Shown: positions 54,558 through 63,518, counted from the stretch's first letter. The stretch is 64,000 nt of DNA from Nocardia alni (GCF_019038435.1 NZ_JAGPOX010000014.1:27420-91419), one strand, 5' to 3'. Notes: generated from the sequence alone by a model not told the origin. Translations and numbers: made by a program.

Positions 54558-55258
54558 GCCCGTGGATTACGTTCGGGCACCGGCAGCCAGCCGTCCTCTA
54601 CCGCCCGTTTGTACAGGTCGGTCTTGGTGGGCGCCGGCCGCCCGGCGTCGGCGTACTTCTGCCGGATCCGGCCGAGATAGTCGTTGACGGTCTGTTCGGA
54701 CAGCCCGGTCATGCGCGCCACCCGGGAGGCCTTCTCACCGGAGGCGTACAGGGTCAGCACCTCCTGCTGCCGCGGGCTCAGGCCCACGTCGGACAGTTGC
54801 GGATCGCCGTCGATGGCCGCGGCCCAGTCGGTGGTCACCACCTGCTCACCCGAGGCCGCCGCGCGCACGGCCGCCACCACCGTCTGCACATCCTCGGACT
54901 TGCGGACCACCCCGAGCACCCCGGCCCGCGCGGCCGCGCGCACCAGGAACGGGTTGTCCGCCCCGGTGAACACCAGCACCTCCAGCCCGCCGGCCCGCAG
55001 CGCGCGCACGTTGTCCTCGGGTGCGGAGCCGTCGGCCAGCCGCAGATCCAGCACGACCAGATCCAGTTCCGGCCCCGCGGACAGCAATTCGGTGACCGTG
55101 CCGGCGGCGACGACAAGGTCGAGGTCCGGTTCGGGCGCCAGCATGCTGCCCAGCCCCAAGGCCACCGACTCATGGTCCTCTACCAGCCCGATCCGCCGCG
55201 GCGTCCGCCCCGTCGCATCCTGACGTGGTGCCGTCTCATCCCGATCGGATGCGTCCAC
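54554..55258 (-). CDS. LuxR-type response regulator
   Basis: The 234-residue protein has a receiver domain (about 20-140) with acidic pocket GLVEDHE, phosphorylation site Asp71 in VVLDLRLADG, Thr in VLVFTGADN and Lys in VVRKSED. The NarL/FixJ HTH (about 160-205) contains LSPRQQEVLTLYASGEKASR. The GTG at 55258 has GAAAGAGGTGA upstream. It is the first gene of a regulator-kinase-membrane-protein operon with overlapping ends; targets are unknown. Confidence 0.87.
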   Translation of the reverse strand: MDASDRDETAPRQDATGRTPRRIGLVEDHESVALGLGSMLAPEPDLDLVVAAGTVTELLSAGPELDLVVLDLRLADGSAPEDNVRALRAGGLEVLVFTGADNPFLVRAAARAGVLGVVRKSEDVQTVVAAVRAAASGEQVVTTDWAAAIDGDPQLSDVGLSPRQQEVLTLYASGEKASRVARMTGLSEQTVNDYLGRIRQKYADAGRPAPTKTDLYKRAVEDGWLPVPERNPRA

Positions 55259-55392
55259 GGCGCACTCACCTCTTTCCCAGCCCTCGCCCACGTACGTACT
55301 GGATTCGAGTATGCAGCGGCGACCGGCCGATCGTGAGCCGTTGATTTCATGGGGACGAGCGGACGTGTCTTGGTGCTAAGTGAGGGTTGCGC

Positions 55393-55854
55393 TCACGACA
55401 GCAGCCCGGCGGCTACGGTCGCGCCGAGTTCCCAGCAGTGTTCCCGATCGTCCTTGGACGGCGGCCCGGACACGATCACCGGCGCGGCGGCCTTCACCCA
55501 GCCCAGACCGGTGGTGATCGCCTCGATTCCTCGTTCGGCGCCCTCGGTTCCCTGGTTGCCGTGCAGGTAGTAGCCGAACGGGCGGGCACGAGTCGAATCG
55601 AGACAGGGGTAGTAGAAGGTGTCGAAGGCATGTTTGAGGGCGCCGCTCATATAGCCGAGATTCGCCGGAGTGCCCAGCAGGTAGCCGTCCGCGGCCAGCA
55701 CATCGCTCGCGGTGACCGCCAGCGCGGCCCGCCGGACGACCTCCAGTTCCTGCTCCAGCTCGCGCCCCGCGGTGACCGCACCGTCGAGGGCCGCCTCGAA
55801 CATCTCCTGCGTATGCGGGGACGGCGTGTGATGGATGATCAGCAGTCGGGCCAC
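55393..55854 (-). CDS. Flavodoxin-like NAD(P)H-dependent oxidoreductase
   Basis: The 153-residue protein has the flavodoxin-like FMN-binding N-terminus RLLIIHHTPSPHTQEMFEAAL, then VLAADGYLLGTPANLGYMSGALKHAFDTFYY (FMN-phosphate loop and aromatic stacking), which matches NADPH-dependent FMN reductase-like proteins. GTG at 55854 is used. It is monocistronic, with about 135 bp between it and the response-regulator gene. Confidence 0.85.
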   Translation of the reverse strand: MARLLIIHHTPSPHTQEMFEAALDGAVTAGRELEQELEVVRRAALAVTASDVLAADGYLLGTPANLGYMSGALKHAFDTFYYPCLDSTRARPFGYYLHGNQGTEGAERGIEAITTGLGWVKAAAPVIVSGPPSKDDREHCWELGATVAAGLLS

Positions 55855-55930
55855 ATCGCCGAGCGTATCGCGGCGACAGCGGCCGGGATCGGCAGCGACG
55901 CACCGTCGCGCGGGCGGTGATGCGCGGTGT

Positions 55931-56308
55931 TCAGTTCTCGAACCAGCCCGCACGGTTGCGTTTCTCGTAGTAATCGTCGTCGTCCTGCTCGTGACGACGG
56001 TGCCGCACAGCCCGTTCGGCCTCGACGCGCGCCGCGTTCGCCTCGGTGAACGTGGAGACCGCCTCGAATCGGGGGTCCGCGTGCAGCTCTCGCATCACCT
56101 CGTCGACCTTGGGTTGTTTATCCGCGAGCGCGGCCTGGTAGGCGGCGAGGATGAGGTCTTCCTCGTCCGCCGTCACCGACAGCAGGCGGCCCTGCGCGTC
56201 CACGACCACTCGGAGGCCGTTCACCGTACCGATGCCCCGAACCTGTTCCAGCCCTTGGTGTACGCGCTGAACCTTCAGGCCGAGTTCTTCGTAGTTGTTG
56301 CGCCGCAT
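55931..56308 (-). CDS. YbaB/EbfC-like DNA-binding protein in a type VII-linked cassette
   Basis: The 125-residue protein resembles the YbaB/EbfC fold: GIGTVNGLRVVVDAQGRLLSVTADEEDLILAAYQAAL with the expected betabetaalpha spacing. The C-terminus is charged and includes EQDDDDYYEKRNRAGW. A G-rich ribosome site lies upstream, and ATG codons at 56314 and 56308 are both possible; 56308 has better spacing. It is the last gene of a four-gene cassette with a lipoprotein, a DUF1023 hydrolase and a WXG100-like protein, an association seen around ESX-related proteins. Confidence 0.65.
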   Translation of the reverse strand: MRRNNYEELGLKVQRVHQGLEQVRGIGTVNGLRVVVDAQGRLLSVTADEEDLILAAYQAALADKQPKVDEVMRELHADPRFEAVSTFTEANAARVEAERAVRHRRHEQDDDDYYEKRNRAGWFEN

Positions 56309-56335
56309 GAACATTCACCCCCCCTTTGGATATCA

Positions 56336-56905
56336 TCAGCGAGTCGGTGCGCTCGAGGGCATCGACTCGGCCGGTAGACGGCATCCGGTATTGCCCGCGA
56401 TGACCGCGCCGCGCGAGCCGATGAACACCTCGGTGCCTTCGGGACTGTAGAACCGCACCGTGTGGTTGCCCGGTTGGTCGGCGAACACCTCGGAGCCGGT
56501 CGCGCCGAAGCGCGCGGCCAGCCGGCGGGCGCGGTCGAGGACCTGGGGCCAGACGGCATCGGGGATCGCCGGATGGGAGACGTACCTCGGTATTTCGACC
56601 CTGCTGCCCGGCGTCCGGTCATATGGCGGGTCGCATATTTGGATCGAACGGTCGTCGGCCCATTGCCAGTTCATGCCTGGCACCAGGGAACTGACGTAGG
56701 CGCCGAGTTCCGCGACAGCGGACTTCAACCGGGCTTCGGTGTCCTCGAGGGAGGGAAGCCCGGTCAACCGCTCGGCGGCCCTGGCGGTTTTGGTCGGATC
56801 GGATTTCTGGTAGGGGTTGTCGTCGAACATGCCGCATCCTGTCGTCGCGAGAATGAGCGCGGTGGCGACGGCCGCGCGTATCGAACGCCCGGCCGGCCGG
56901 GTCAT
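56336..56905 (-). CDS. LppA-like lipoprotein
   Basis: The 189-residue protein has a signal peptide ending in lipobox ATTGC (Cys24), then NPYQKSDPTKTARAAERLTGLPSLEDTEARL. It has the LppA family pattern (MNWQWADDRSIQICDPPYDRTPGS, YVSHPAIPD, GSEVFADQPGNHTVRFYSPEGTEVFIGS) of the mycobacterial LppA/LppB group. It is anchored outside the membrane. It overlaps the stop of the hydrolase gene (ATGA at 56902-56905), so the two are coupled and may act together. Confidence 0.8.
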   Translation of the reverse strand: MTRPAGRSIRAAVATALILATTGCGMFDDNPYQKSDPTKTARAAERLTGLPSLEDTEARLKSAVAELGAYVSSLVPGMNWQWADDRSIQICDPPYDRTPGSRVEIPRYVSHPAIPDAVWPQVLDRARRLAARFGATGSEVFADQPGNHTVRFYSPEGTEVFIGSRGAVIAGNTGCRLPAESMPSSAPTR

Positions 56906-58623
56906 CTGAACAGTCCTTCGAGGCTGTCGATGATGCGGCCCATGGCATCCCGCTCGGTCGGGCTCGCCCGGACCGCGTCCTGCGGCAGACCCGCGACGAT
57001 CATGGCGGTGTTCCATCCGGGCGTGCGAAGCTGCTGATCGGCCCCGAGGCGGGGGTATTCGCTGTGGCCGGTGGCGCCGTCGCGGTGGATTCCGTCGTCC
57101 GTCGTCGTCGCCCCGGTCTCCAGATGGGTGAATCCGGGGATGTTCTCGGGGCTGGGTCCGAAGGCGTTGAGGTGCGCGACCGGATCGTTGTGCGCGGTCA
57201 TTTCGTACATATGCCCCGGGGGCAGGCCGAGCCGGGCGACGCCGGCATCCGGGAGATCCAGGCCGGGAGAACCGTAGACGACCATATCGCCGACGGGGTG
57301 CTTGCCGGGCTCCTGCAATGCCAGCCCGGTCATCAGCGAGCCGTACGAATGCCCGACTGCGGTCAGGTGCATGGACCCGTCGTGGGAGGCGCCGAGTCCG
57401 TCGTAGAAGGACGCCAGATCGTGTGCGCCCTTCTTGGCCATGCTGTCGCTGGCCAGGTTGACAAGGCCGGGGTAGGTGCCGGGGTCGAGATAGGTGCCGA
57501 GTTTGTTCAAGGGTCCGGTCTGTGGCAGATCACCGCCGATCCATGCGATCGTCGCGACGCTCTGCCCCTTCCTGGGGTCACCGTCGGCAAGGTTCCACAG
57601 CTGCCGCTCGGCGGTGTTTCTCAGATTCTGGGCCTCGCCGACCATGCCGTTCAGCGAATCGCGCACGGTGGTGTTCAATCCGGGCGCGGTGACCGACACG
57701 TTCTGGGCGGTATCGGGATTCCCGACCGCGACCGCGGCATGGGTCATCGCCCCTGATCGGGTGTCCAGCAGCATGAGCATGCGATCGGGTTGGTTCCCGA
57801 GGGCCGTCCGCACCGCCTCGAGGTCCTTCGCCCTGGACGCGACGGCCGGATCGCCGGACCGGGCCCGGGCGAGTTCGTCGTCGAGCGTCATCCGGTTGAA
57901 CCTGTCCCGGTCCACGGCCGGGAGGCCGTCACGGTTGCCCAGATACCGATCGCGGCGCCACAGCGCATCCTTCTCCGCCGGGGTCAGGCCTTCCCAGAAG
58001 TCGTGCAGCCGTGCGGGGTCGGGCGGCAGCTGAGCCTCGCCGTCGAGTACGGCCTGAACAGCTACGCCGACCGGCCTGCTGCCCGACGGCGTCCTCCCGT
58101 AATCGTCCAGATTCCGCAGATCAGCCGAGATCGACCGCGCTGCTTTACCTTCCACGTCCACGAACCGCGCCAGCAGATTCTTCACGCGGGACTGGAAACC
58201 GGCGGCCTGACCGTCGAGGATCTGCTGCACCAGTGCGGTGGTGACCGGATTCTTCCCTGCCGGAACCCGCGGGGCGGTAACGGTGCCGTCGTCGTCGACG
58301 CGCATGCCCGCACCGGGGATCTCGTGGTCGACGATGCTCAGCAACGCGGTGCGGTAGTCATCGAGTTCGGCGCCGGAAGTATCGAGGTGATCCGCGATCG
58401 TGACCAGCGTTTCACCGAGATGAGCGGCCTCGAGCCGCTGTGCGAGCGAACGCGTCGCCGAGGCGGTGGCGGCGCTGCCCTTCCAGTCGTTCATCGCGGT
58501 CTCGACGTCGCGGTTCGCGCGCTCGACCTCGGTGCGGAACGTGTCGTTCTGTGCGGTGAGATCGGCCGCGAAGGCCACCATCGTGCGCGGCCGACAGCGG
58601 CGGACGTGGCTGATGTGCCTCAT
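56902..58623 (-). CDS. DUF1023 alpha/beta hydrolase, probable type VII-linked effector
   Basis: The 573-residue protein has a helical N-terminal region (about 15-200), including MNDWKGSAATASATRSLAQRLE with a W-x-G motif. A hydrolase domain follows, with the nucleophile elbow GHSYGSLMTG (about residue 420) and late VVYGSPGLDLPDAG, AHNDPVAHLNAFG, TGHSEYPR blocks of DUF1023 (PF06259). Members with WXG-like N-termini accompany ESX secretion partners. It overlaps the upstream WXG100-like gene and downstream lipoprotein gene by 4 bp each, a tightly coupled operon. The substrate is unknown. Confidence 0.82.
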   Translation of the reverse strand: MRHISHVRRCRPRTMVAFAADLTAQNDTFRTEVERANRDVETAMNDWKGSAATASATRSLAQRLEAAHLGETLVTIADHLDTSGAELDDYRTALLSIVDHEIPGAGMRVDDDGTVTAPRVPAGKNPVTTALVQQILDGQAAGFQSRVKNLLARFVDVEGKAARSISADLRNLDDYGRTPSGSRPVGVAVQAVLDGEAQLPPDPARLHDFWEGLTPAEKDALWRRDRYLGNRDGLPAVDRDRFNRMTLDDELARARSGDPAVASRAKDLEAVRTALGNQPDRMLMLLDTRSGAMTHAAVAVGNPDTAQNVSVTAPGLNTTVRDSLNGMVGEAQNLRNTAERQLWNLADGDPRKGQSVATIAWIGGDLPQTGPLNKLGTYLDPGTYPGLVNLASDSMAKKGAHDLASFYDGLGASHDGSMHLTAVGHSYGSLMTGLALQEPGKHPVGDMVVYGSPGLDLPDAGVARLGLPPGHMYEMTAHNDPVAHLNAFGPSPENIPGFTHLETGATTTDDGIHRDGATGHSEYPRLGADQQLRTPGWNTAMIVAGLPQDAVRASPTERDAMGRIIDSLEGLFR

Positions 58624-58916
58624 CGCGGCAGAACCTCGTCGGTGTAGCGCCGCAGCTGGGCCGCGAAGGCGGTGTCCAGTTCGTCGTAGGAGCTTCTGCT
58701 CCTCCTGGTCGCCTCGGCTATCTGCCGATAATTGACTCCGAGGACCTCGAACGACCGCGCCGCGCCGTCGGCGATCCGGTCGGACAGCGCCTGGATCGGA
58801 GAGTCCGGCATCGTCATTGCGGCTGTGATCCCGAGCTTGCCGATCGCATCCGCATGGGCTGTGAGCACACTCGCCAGCCAATCCAGCGTCTGCAGATCAG
58901 CATCCATCTCATCCAT
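58620..58916 (-). CDS. WXG100/ESX-associated small helical protein
   Basis: The 98-residue acidic protein is all-helical in outlook and of ESAT-6 length. It contains Trp13 and, in the second helix, YDELD (77-81), which fits the YxxxD/E type VII export signal. The classical central W-x-G turn is absent; the EspC/DUF2580 relatives behave similarly. A GGGGGAG site 5 bases upstream supports the ATG at 58916. It is the first gene of the cassette and probable heterodimer partner of the hydrolase's N-terminal helices. Confidence 0.7.
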   Translation of the reverse strand: MDEMDADLQTLDWLASVLTAHADAIGKLGITAAMTMPDSPIQALSDRIADGAARSFEVLGVNYRQIAEATRRSRSSYDELDTAFAAQLRRYTDEVLPR

Positions 58917-59058
58917 GGACTCCCCCTCGAAAGCTTTGGTCATGGCGCAAAACTTCTCGCGGACGCTAGCACGCCGGCCCGGGCACGAGGTGACGGTCCG
59001 GCCGACTGGTTGTTCGCACACTGATGACAGGTTTGCGCGAACGACTAGCGTACGGTTC

Positions 59059-59793
59059 GTGACCTCCCGAACACGGCTGCCCCGGCTACCCGATCTCCCG
59101 CCGGCCGCGGACCCTCGACGCGGCTACACGCAGCAGGAGATCCTCACCGCGCTGCGGCAGCTGATTCTGGACGGCAACCTGCCGCCGGGCACGGGGCTGC
59201 CGCTGCGCGAGTTCGCGAAGCTGTTCGACGTGAGCGCGATCCCGGTGCGGGAATCGCTGCAGACCCTGATCGGCGAGGGGCTGGTCGAGCACCGGGCCAA
59301 CTTCGGCTATACGGTGACCCGGCTCACCGCTGGCGAGCTGCGCGAGCTGTATGTGGTGCGTGAGCGCTTGGAATCGGTCGCGCTGGCCGCCGCGGTGCCC
59401 CGCGCGGGGGCGCAGGACCACCAGGCCGCCACCGACGCGCACGCCCGGCTCGAACACGCGGTCCTGCACGACGACCCGGCAGCGTACAACCGGGAGAGCC
59501 GCACGTTTCACCTGGCGCTGACCCGTCCGTCGGGGATGGCGCGGCTGGTGCACATGCTCGAATACGCCTGGAACATCACCGAACCGGTGCAGCCGATGGT
59601 GCACGTGAGCGCCGCGGACCGGGCGGTGCTGCACGCCGATCACAGCCGCCAGCTGGCGGCCTTCCTGTCCGGGGACGCCGACGCGCTGCTGGCGGCCACC
59701 GAGGCGCATCACGCCCGGCTCAACGGGGTGGTGGCCGGATTGCCGACCGATCGCGGGCTGTTCGCCGACCCGGACGAACACGACATCGAATAG
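59059..59793 (+). CDS. GntR family regulator (FCD type)
   Basis: The 244-residue protein has an N-terminal winged HTH (about 25-92: LREFAKLFDVSAIPVRESLQTLIGEGLVEHRANFGYTV) and a FadR/FCD C-terminal domain (about 95-235) with metal-binding His/Asp/Glu positions (ESRTFHLAL, LHADHSRQL, EAHHARL). GTG at 59059 is the start. The target is unknown: the neighbours (WXG cassette, FUSC membrane protein) are plausible. Confidence 0.86.
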   Translation: MTSRTRLPRLPDLPPAADPRRGYTQQEILTALRQLILDGNLPPGTGLPLREFAKLFDVSAIPVRESLQTLIGEGLVEHRANFGYTVTRLTAGELRELYVVRERLESVALAAAVPRAGAQDHQAATDAHARLEHAVLHDDPAAYNRESRTFHLALTRPSGMARLVHMLEYAWNITEPVQPMVHVSAADRAVLHADHSRQLAAFLSGDADALLAATEAHHARLNGVVAGLPTDRGLFADPDEHDIE

Positions 59794-59864
59794 GACCGCG
59801 AACTCCGGCCGGTCAGCTGGCTGTTCGAACCTTCCGTCTGCAAGGATCTTGCCGTGGTGGTGCT

Positions 59865-62138
59865 GTGAGACAAAGCGTGCATTGGTCGACCCGGGCCGTC
59901 CTGCGCGAGGCGCGGGATCGTTACGCCGCGTCCGATCCCGGACTGATCCGGCTGATGGCGGGGCTGCGCACGTCCACCGCGATCGCGCTCGCGCTGATCG
60001 TGCTGGCTTTGCTGAGCGCGGATCCGGTGCATCTGGTCGCGGGCGCGATGGCCGCGATGGTATCCACCTTCGCGATCAGCGACCGGACGGTCCGCAAGCA
60101 GGCGATCACACTCGCACTCGCGCTTCCGTTCGCGCTGCTGGCGCTGACGCTCGGCGCGCTGCTGCACGGGCAGATCGTCCTGGGCGATCTGGCCTTTCTC
60201 GCGGTGATCTGCGGTGCGGTGTACGTCCGCCGATTCGGCGACCGCACCACCGCGCTGGGGATGATCTCCTTCCAGGTCTGGTTCGTCTCGGTGTTCGTCG
60301 GCGCGACGCCGGAGCGGCTGCTACCGCTCTACGGGACGGTGGCGCTGGCGTTCGCGTGCAGTGCGGTCAGCCGCTTCCTGCTGGTCCCCGACCGGCCGGG
60401 GTTGGTCCTGCGGCGGCTGCGCGGTGCGTTCCGCGCCCGCCTGGGGCAGACGGTGACCGCGCAGACCCGGCTGCTGCGGGCCGCACCCGGCGAGGTGGGC
60501 GACGTCCTGGACGACCTGCGCCAGCGCACCGCCCGGCTACACGAGGCGGCGCTGATGATTCAGGGCCGCCTGGTCGTCGGCACCCCGGACGAGGCCACCG
60601 CGGATTCGGTGCAGCGGCGCATCATCAACGCCGAGGTGGCCGCCGAGCGGCTGACCCTGATGCTGATCGCCGCCCGCAGCACCGAGCGTCCCGACACGAT
60701 GGTGCTGCGCCTGCCGCACATGCCGGTACCGGCCGTCGCCCCCTGGTCCGAGCAGACCGACGCGGTGACCGCCACGCTGGTGCACGACCTGAACATCCTG
60801 CACATGATGGTGACCGATCCTCAAGGCGTGCAACATGATCCCGCACTGATCCGCGACCGCGACCGGCTACTGGGCTATCGCGAGTCCGAGCACATCCCAC
60901 ACGACGCCACGCCCGCCTTCCAGGATGTCTTCCACGGCGTCGGCGACCTCGCCCGGGAGGTGCTCGGCCTGCGGATGGCCCTGGACGACCCGGACGACCC
61001 GGTGCAGGAGTCGCCCGCCGCGGACCGCTCGCGCGCGGAGTTCGACGCCGAGAACGCCGCCATCGCCGATGCGGAACAGCAAGCGGCCCAGGACAATCCG
61101 GCGCCCAGCGGGCTGCGCCGGCCCACCACCCGCGCGGCCCTGCAGGTCACCGTCGGCGCGGCGCTCGCCATGACCGGCGGTGAGTTCCTGTCCAGTCAGC
61201 GCTGGTATTGGGCGGTGCTGACCTGCTGGATCATCTTCGTCAACACCTCATCGACCGGCGAGATCGTCGTCAAGGGCTACCGGCGGCTGCTGGGGACCAT
61301 GCTGGGCGTGGTCGCCGGAATCGTGCTCGCGACCCTGGTGGGCAGTCATCTGTGGCTGTCGCTGGTCCTGGTGCTCGTGGCCGTCTTCCTGATGTTCTTC
61401 ACCGCTCCGGTGTCGTATACGGCGATGTCGTTCTGCGTGACGGCCGCACTGGGCCTGCTGTATTCGCTGCTGCACACCTACAGCGTGGCGGTGCTGGTGC
61501 TGCGCATCGAGGAGACCGCGCTGGGGGCCACCTGCGGCATCGTCGCGGCGATGCTGGTACTGCCGGTGCGCACGGATCAGCGCACCGACGATCAGCTCGT
61601 CGCGGTGCTGCGCAAGATCGAGGCCGCGGTGGCCGCGTCGATCGACCAGCTCGGCGACCGCTCGGCCCCCGATGTCATCGATACCACGCGCGAACTCGAC
61701 GACGCCCTCTCGAAGCTGCGCGCGTCCACGCTGCCGCTGACCCACCCCATCACCCCCATGCGTGAGCGCCGCGAGGCCGCCCGCTACGTGGTCGCCATCC
61801 TGGAGACCGCCGCGTACCACACGCGATCGCTGGCCACGACCGCCGAACTGGTCCCCTCGGGCAGCCGGGTGGGCGCCGACCCTCGGCTGGCGATCATGGG
61901 CCGTCGCATCACCGCGAACGTCGACACCATCGTCGCACACCTGAACGGCGAGAATACTACGGCCGCAATCGAATCCAGCTCGGGAATCGCCTCGATGCCG
62001 GAGACCGACACCCTGGGGCTGCCCGCACCGCACACGCTGGCCTTCCGTGTCCTGCGTCATCTGCAACGGGTGGACGAGAGCATCGTCGCACTCGCGCGAC
62101 CGCTGAACGTCCCGTCGGCATCGCAGAAAGCGGGCTGA
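59865..62138 (+). CDS. FUSC-family membrane protein (aromatic-acid exporter type)
   Basis: The 757-residue protein has two groups of membrane helices (about 33-165 and 425-565) separated by a long cytoplasmic region, the YccS/FUSC layout. The second group contains TGGEFLSSQRWYWAVLTCWIIFVN and the GTMLGVVAGIVLATLVGSH block. Relatives export aromatic acids such as p-hydroxybenzoate or are of unknown function. GTG at 59865 is the start. It lies 71 bp after the GntR gene, so GntR could be its regulator. Confidence 0.82.
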   Translation: MRQSVHWSTRAVLREARDRYAASDPGLIRLMAGLRTSTAIALALIVLALLSADPVHLVAGAMAAMVSTFAISDRTVRKQAITLALALPFALLALTLGALLHGQIVLGDLAFLAVICGAVYVRRFGDRTTALGMISFQVWFVSVFVGATPERLLPLYGTVALAFACSAVSRFLLVPDRPGLVLRRLRGAFRARLGQTVTAQTRLLRAAPGEVGDVLDDLRQRTARLHEAALMIQGRLVVGTPDEATADSVQRRIINAEVAAERLTLMLIAARSTERPDTMVLRLPHMPVPAVAPWSEQTDAVTATLVHDLNILHMMVTDPQGVQHDPALIRDRDRLLGYRESEHIPHDATPAFQDVFHGVGDLAREVLGLRMALDDPDDPVQESPAADRSRAEFDAENAAIADAEQQAAQDNPAPSGLRRPTTRAALQVTVGAALAMTGGEFLSSQRWYWAVLTCWIIFVNTSSTGEIVVKGYRRLLGTMLGVVAGIVLATLVGSHLWLSLVLVLVAVFLMFFTAPVSYTAMSFCVTAALGLLYSLLHTYSVAVLVLRIEETALGATCGIVAAMLVLPVRTDQRTDDQLVAVLRKIEAAVAASIDQLGDRSAPDVIDTTRELDDALSKLRASTLPLTHPITPMRERREAARYVVAILETAAYHTRSLATTAELVPSGSRVGADPRLAIMGRRITANVDTIVAHLNGENTTAAIESSSGIASMPETDTLGLPAPHTLAFRVLRHLQRVDESIVALARPLNVPSASQKAG

Positions 62139-62224
62139 TCACCCGATGCGCCCACGGGAACGAACGATGTCTTTCGATCAATGGACCTGACGGCGATAAC
62201 CACCGCGTCGGACGGTACGATTCA

Positions 62225-62256
62225 CGCCTAATCGGACCATGGTCCGCTTAGGCGTC
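62225..62256. promoter_or_regulatory. 32-bp near-perfect palindrome upstream of doxX
   Basis: ACGCCTAA (62225-62232), T, CGGACCATGGTCCG (62234-62247), C, TTAGGCGT (62249-62256): 15 of 16 base pairs of the two arms match. It lies 43 bp before the DoxX start and 86 bp after the FUSC stop. This length and symmetry suit a dimeric TetR/MarR-type operator; no such regulator lies adjacent. Confidence 0.65.
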
Positions 62257-62299
62257 GCTGATGCCGGACTCGACCACCCTGACCGGAAGGGCCATACCC

Positions 62300-62827
62300 A
62301 TGACCACCGCCACGAGATCGACGACAACCACCGTCCCCGGGACGACGATCAGCACACTCGGTTCCGATATCGGCCTGCTGGTGCTGCGGGTCGGTTTCGG
62401 CCTCCTGCTCGCCGTGCACGGCACCCAGAAACTGTTCGGCTGGTTCCACGGCTACGGCCTTACCGCCACCGGCCACGCCTTCGCCCATATGGGTTACACC
62501 CCCGGCCCGTTCTTCGCCGCGCTCGCCGGACTGTGCGAGGCGGGCGGCGGCGTCCTGCTGGCCCTGGGCCTGCTGACCCCGCTGGCCGCCGCCATCGCCC
62601 TCGGCACCATGATCAACGCGGTCCATCAGACCTGGCCGGAGGGCTTCATGAAAGGCTATGAGCTGCCCCTGGTCTACTGCGTGGCCATCATCGCGCTCGC
62701 CTTCGCCGGGCCCGGCCGTTTCTCCCTCGATCACAACCGGCCGTGGCAGCGCCAGGGTGCGATCTGGGGCCTGGGCGCCGTCGTGCTGGCGGTCGTCGCA
62801 GGGCTGATCACGTTGGCCGTCAAGTAG
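62300..62827 (+). CDS. DoxX family membrane protein
   Basis: The 175-residue protein has four membrane helices and the DoxX hallmark LVLRVGFGLLLAVHGTQKLFGWF. Members in mycobacteria associate with redox stress defence and reductive repair; the specific role here is unknown. GGAAGG lies 9 bases before the ATG at 62300. It is closed by a canonical terminator. Confidence 0.85.
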   Translation: MTTATRSTTTTVPGTTISTLGSDIGLLVLRVGFGLLLAVHGTQKLFGWFHGYGLTATGHAFAHMGYTPGPFFAALAGLCEAGGGVLLALGLLTPLAAAIALGTMINAVHQTWPEGFMKGYELPLVYCVAIIALAFAGPGRFSLDHNRPWQRQGAIWGLGAVVLAVVAGLITLAVK

Positions 62828-62839
62828 ATTCGACCACTC

Positions 62840-62879
62840 GGCCCGTACCGGATCAACTCGATCCGGCACGGGCCTTTTT
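62840..62879 (+). terminator. Rho-independent terminator of doxX
   Basis: GGCCCGTACCGGATC and GATCCGGCACGGGCC form a 14-of-15-bp stem with an AACTC loop (62840-62874), followed by TTTTT (62875-62879). It is a textbook intrinsic terminator 13 bp after the stop. Confidence 0.9.
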
Positions 62880-62900
62880 CATATCAACTCTTGCTTCAGC

Positions 62901-62916
62901 TATATCTTACGATATA
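62901..62916. promoter_or_regulatory. PadR-type operator before padR
   Basis: TATATC-TTAC-GATATA is a perfect 6-bp inverted repeat with 4-bp spacer, 10 bp upstream of the GTG. AT-rich palindromes of this shape are typical of PadR-family autoregulation. In a GC-rich context this AT block stands out. Confidence 0.65.
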
Positions 62917-62926
62917 TCTTGGGAGC

Positions 62927-63493
62927 GTGAGTCCACGACGTGTCGCCGAGCCCGGCGGGCCGGGGTCCGGGCGGTTCTTCGGCCCCGGCGAGTTACGGCT
63001 GGCCCTGCTGGCGCTGATCGCGGAGCGCCCGGGGCATGGGTACGAGCTGATGTCGCGACTGGAGGATCGGTGCGCCGGGGCGTACCGGCCCAGCGCGGGC
63101 GCGGTGTATCCGACCTTGCAACAGCTCGAGGACGAGGGGCTGGTTCGGCTCGAAATCGATAGCGGGCGCAAGGTTTTCCACCCCACCGCGCCGGGCCGCG
63201 CCGAGGTCGGCGAGCACGGCGATCAGATCGATCGAATCTGGGCCCGGGCCACCGAACGCGGCGAGTGGGGCATGTTCCGGGATCCGGATGCCGCCGAGAT
63301 CATCGCTCCCGCACTGCGTTTGTTCAAGAGCGCGGTGTCGGCCGTCGTGCATTCGCACGGCGATCCCGCGGTCGTGGATCAGGTCCGCGAGATTCTCGCC
63401 GAAGCGACCCGCGACCTACAGCAGCTGAAGGCCGACGCCAAGCGCCTGCACCATCAGCATCACCGCCGGCATCGTGACCGGCATTCCGAATAA
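62927..63493 (+). CDS. PadR family metal-linked regulator with His-rich tail
   Basis: The 188-residue protein has a PadR winged HTH (about 20-95: ELRLALLALIAERPGHGYEL, SAGAVYPTLQQLEDEGLV) and a helical dimerisation region. The C-terminus contains His175, 176, 178, 179, 182 and 186, a likely metal-binding tail. The pattern recalls E. coli YqjI (NfeR), a nickel- or iron-responsive PadR that controls the ferric reductase YqjH. The next gene here is a siderophore-interacting protein 25 bp downstream. GTG at 62927 is the start. Confidence 0.82.
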   Translation: MSPRRVAEPGGPGSGRFFGPGELRLALLALIAERPGHGYELMSRLEDRCAGAYRPSAGAVYPTLQQLEDEGLVRLEIDSGRKVFHPTAPGRAEVGEHGDQIDRIWARATERGEWGMFRDPDAAEIIAPALRLFKSAVSAVVHSHGDPAVVDQVREILAEATRDLQQLKADAKRLHHQHHRRHRDRHSE

Positions 63494-63518
63494 TCCACCT
63501 CTCACCGAAGGCACTCCC

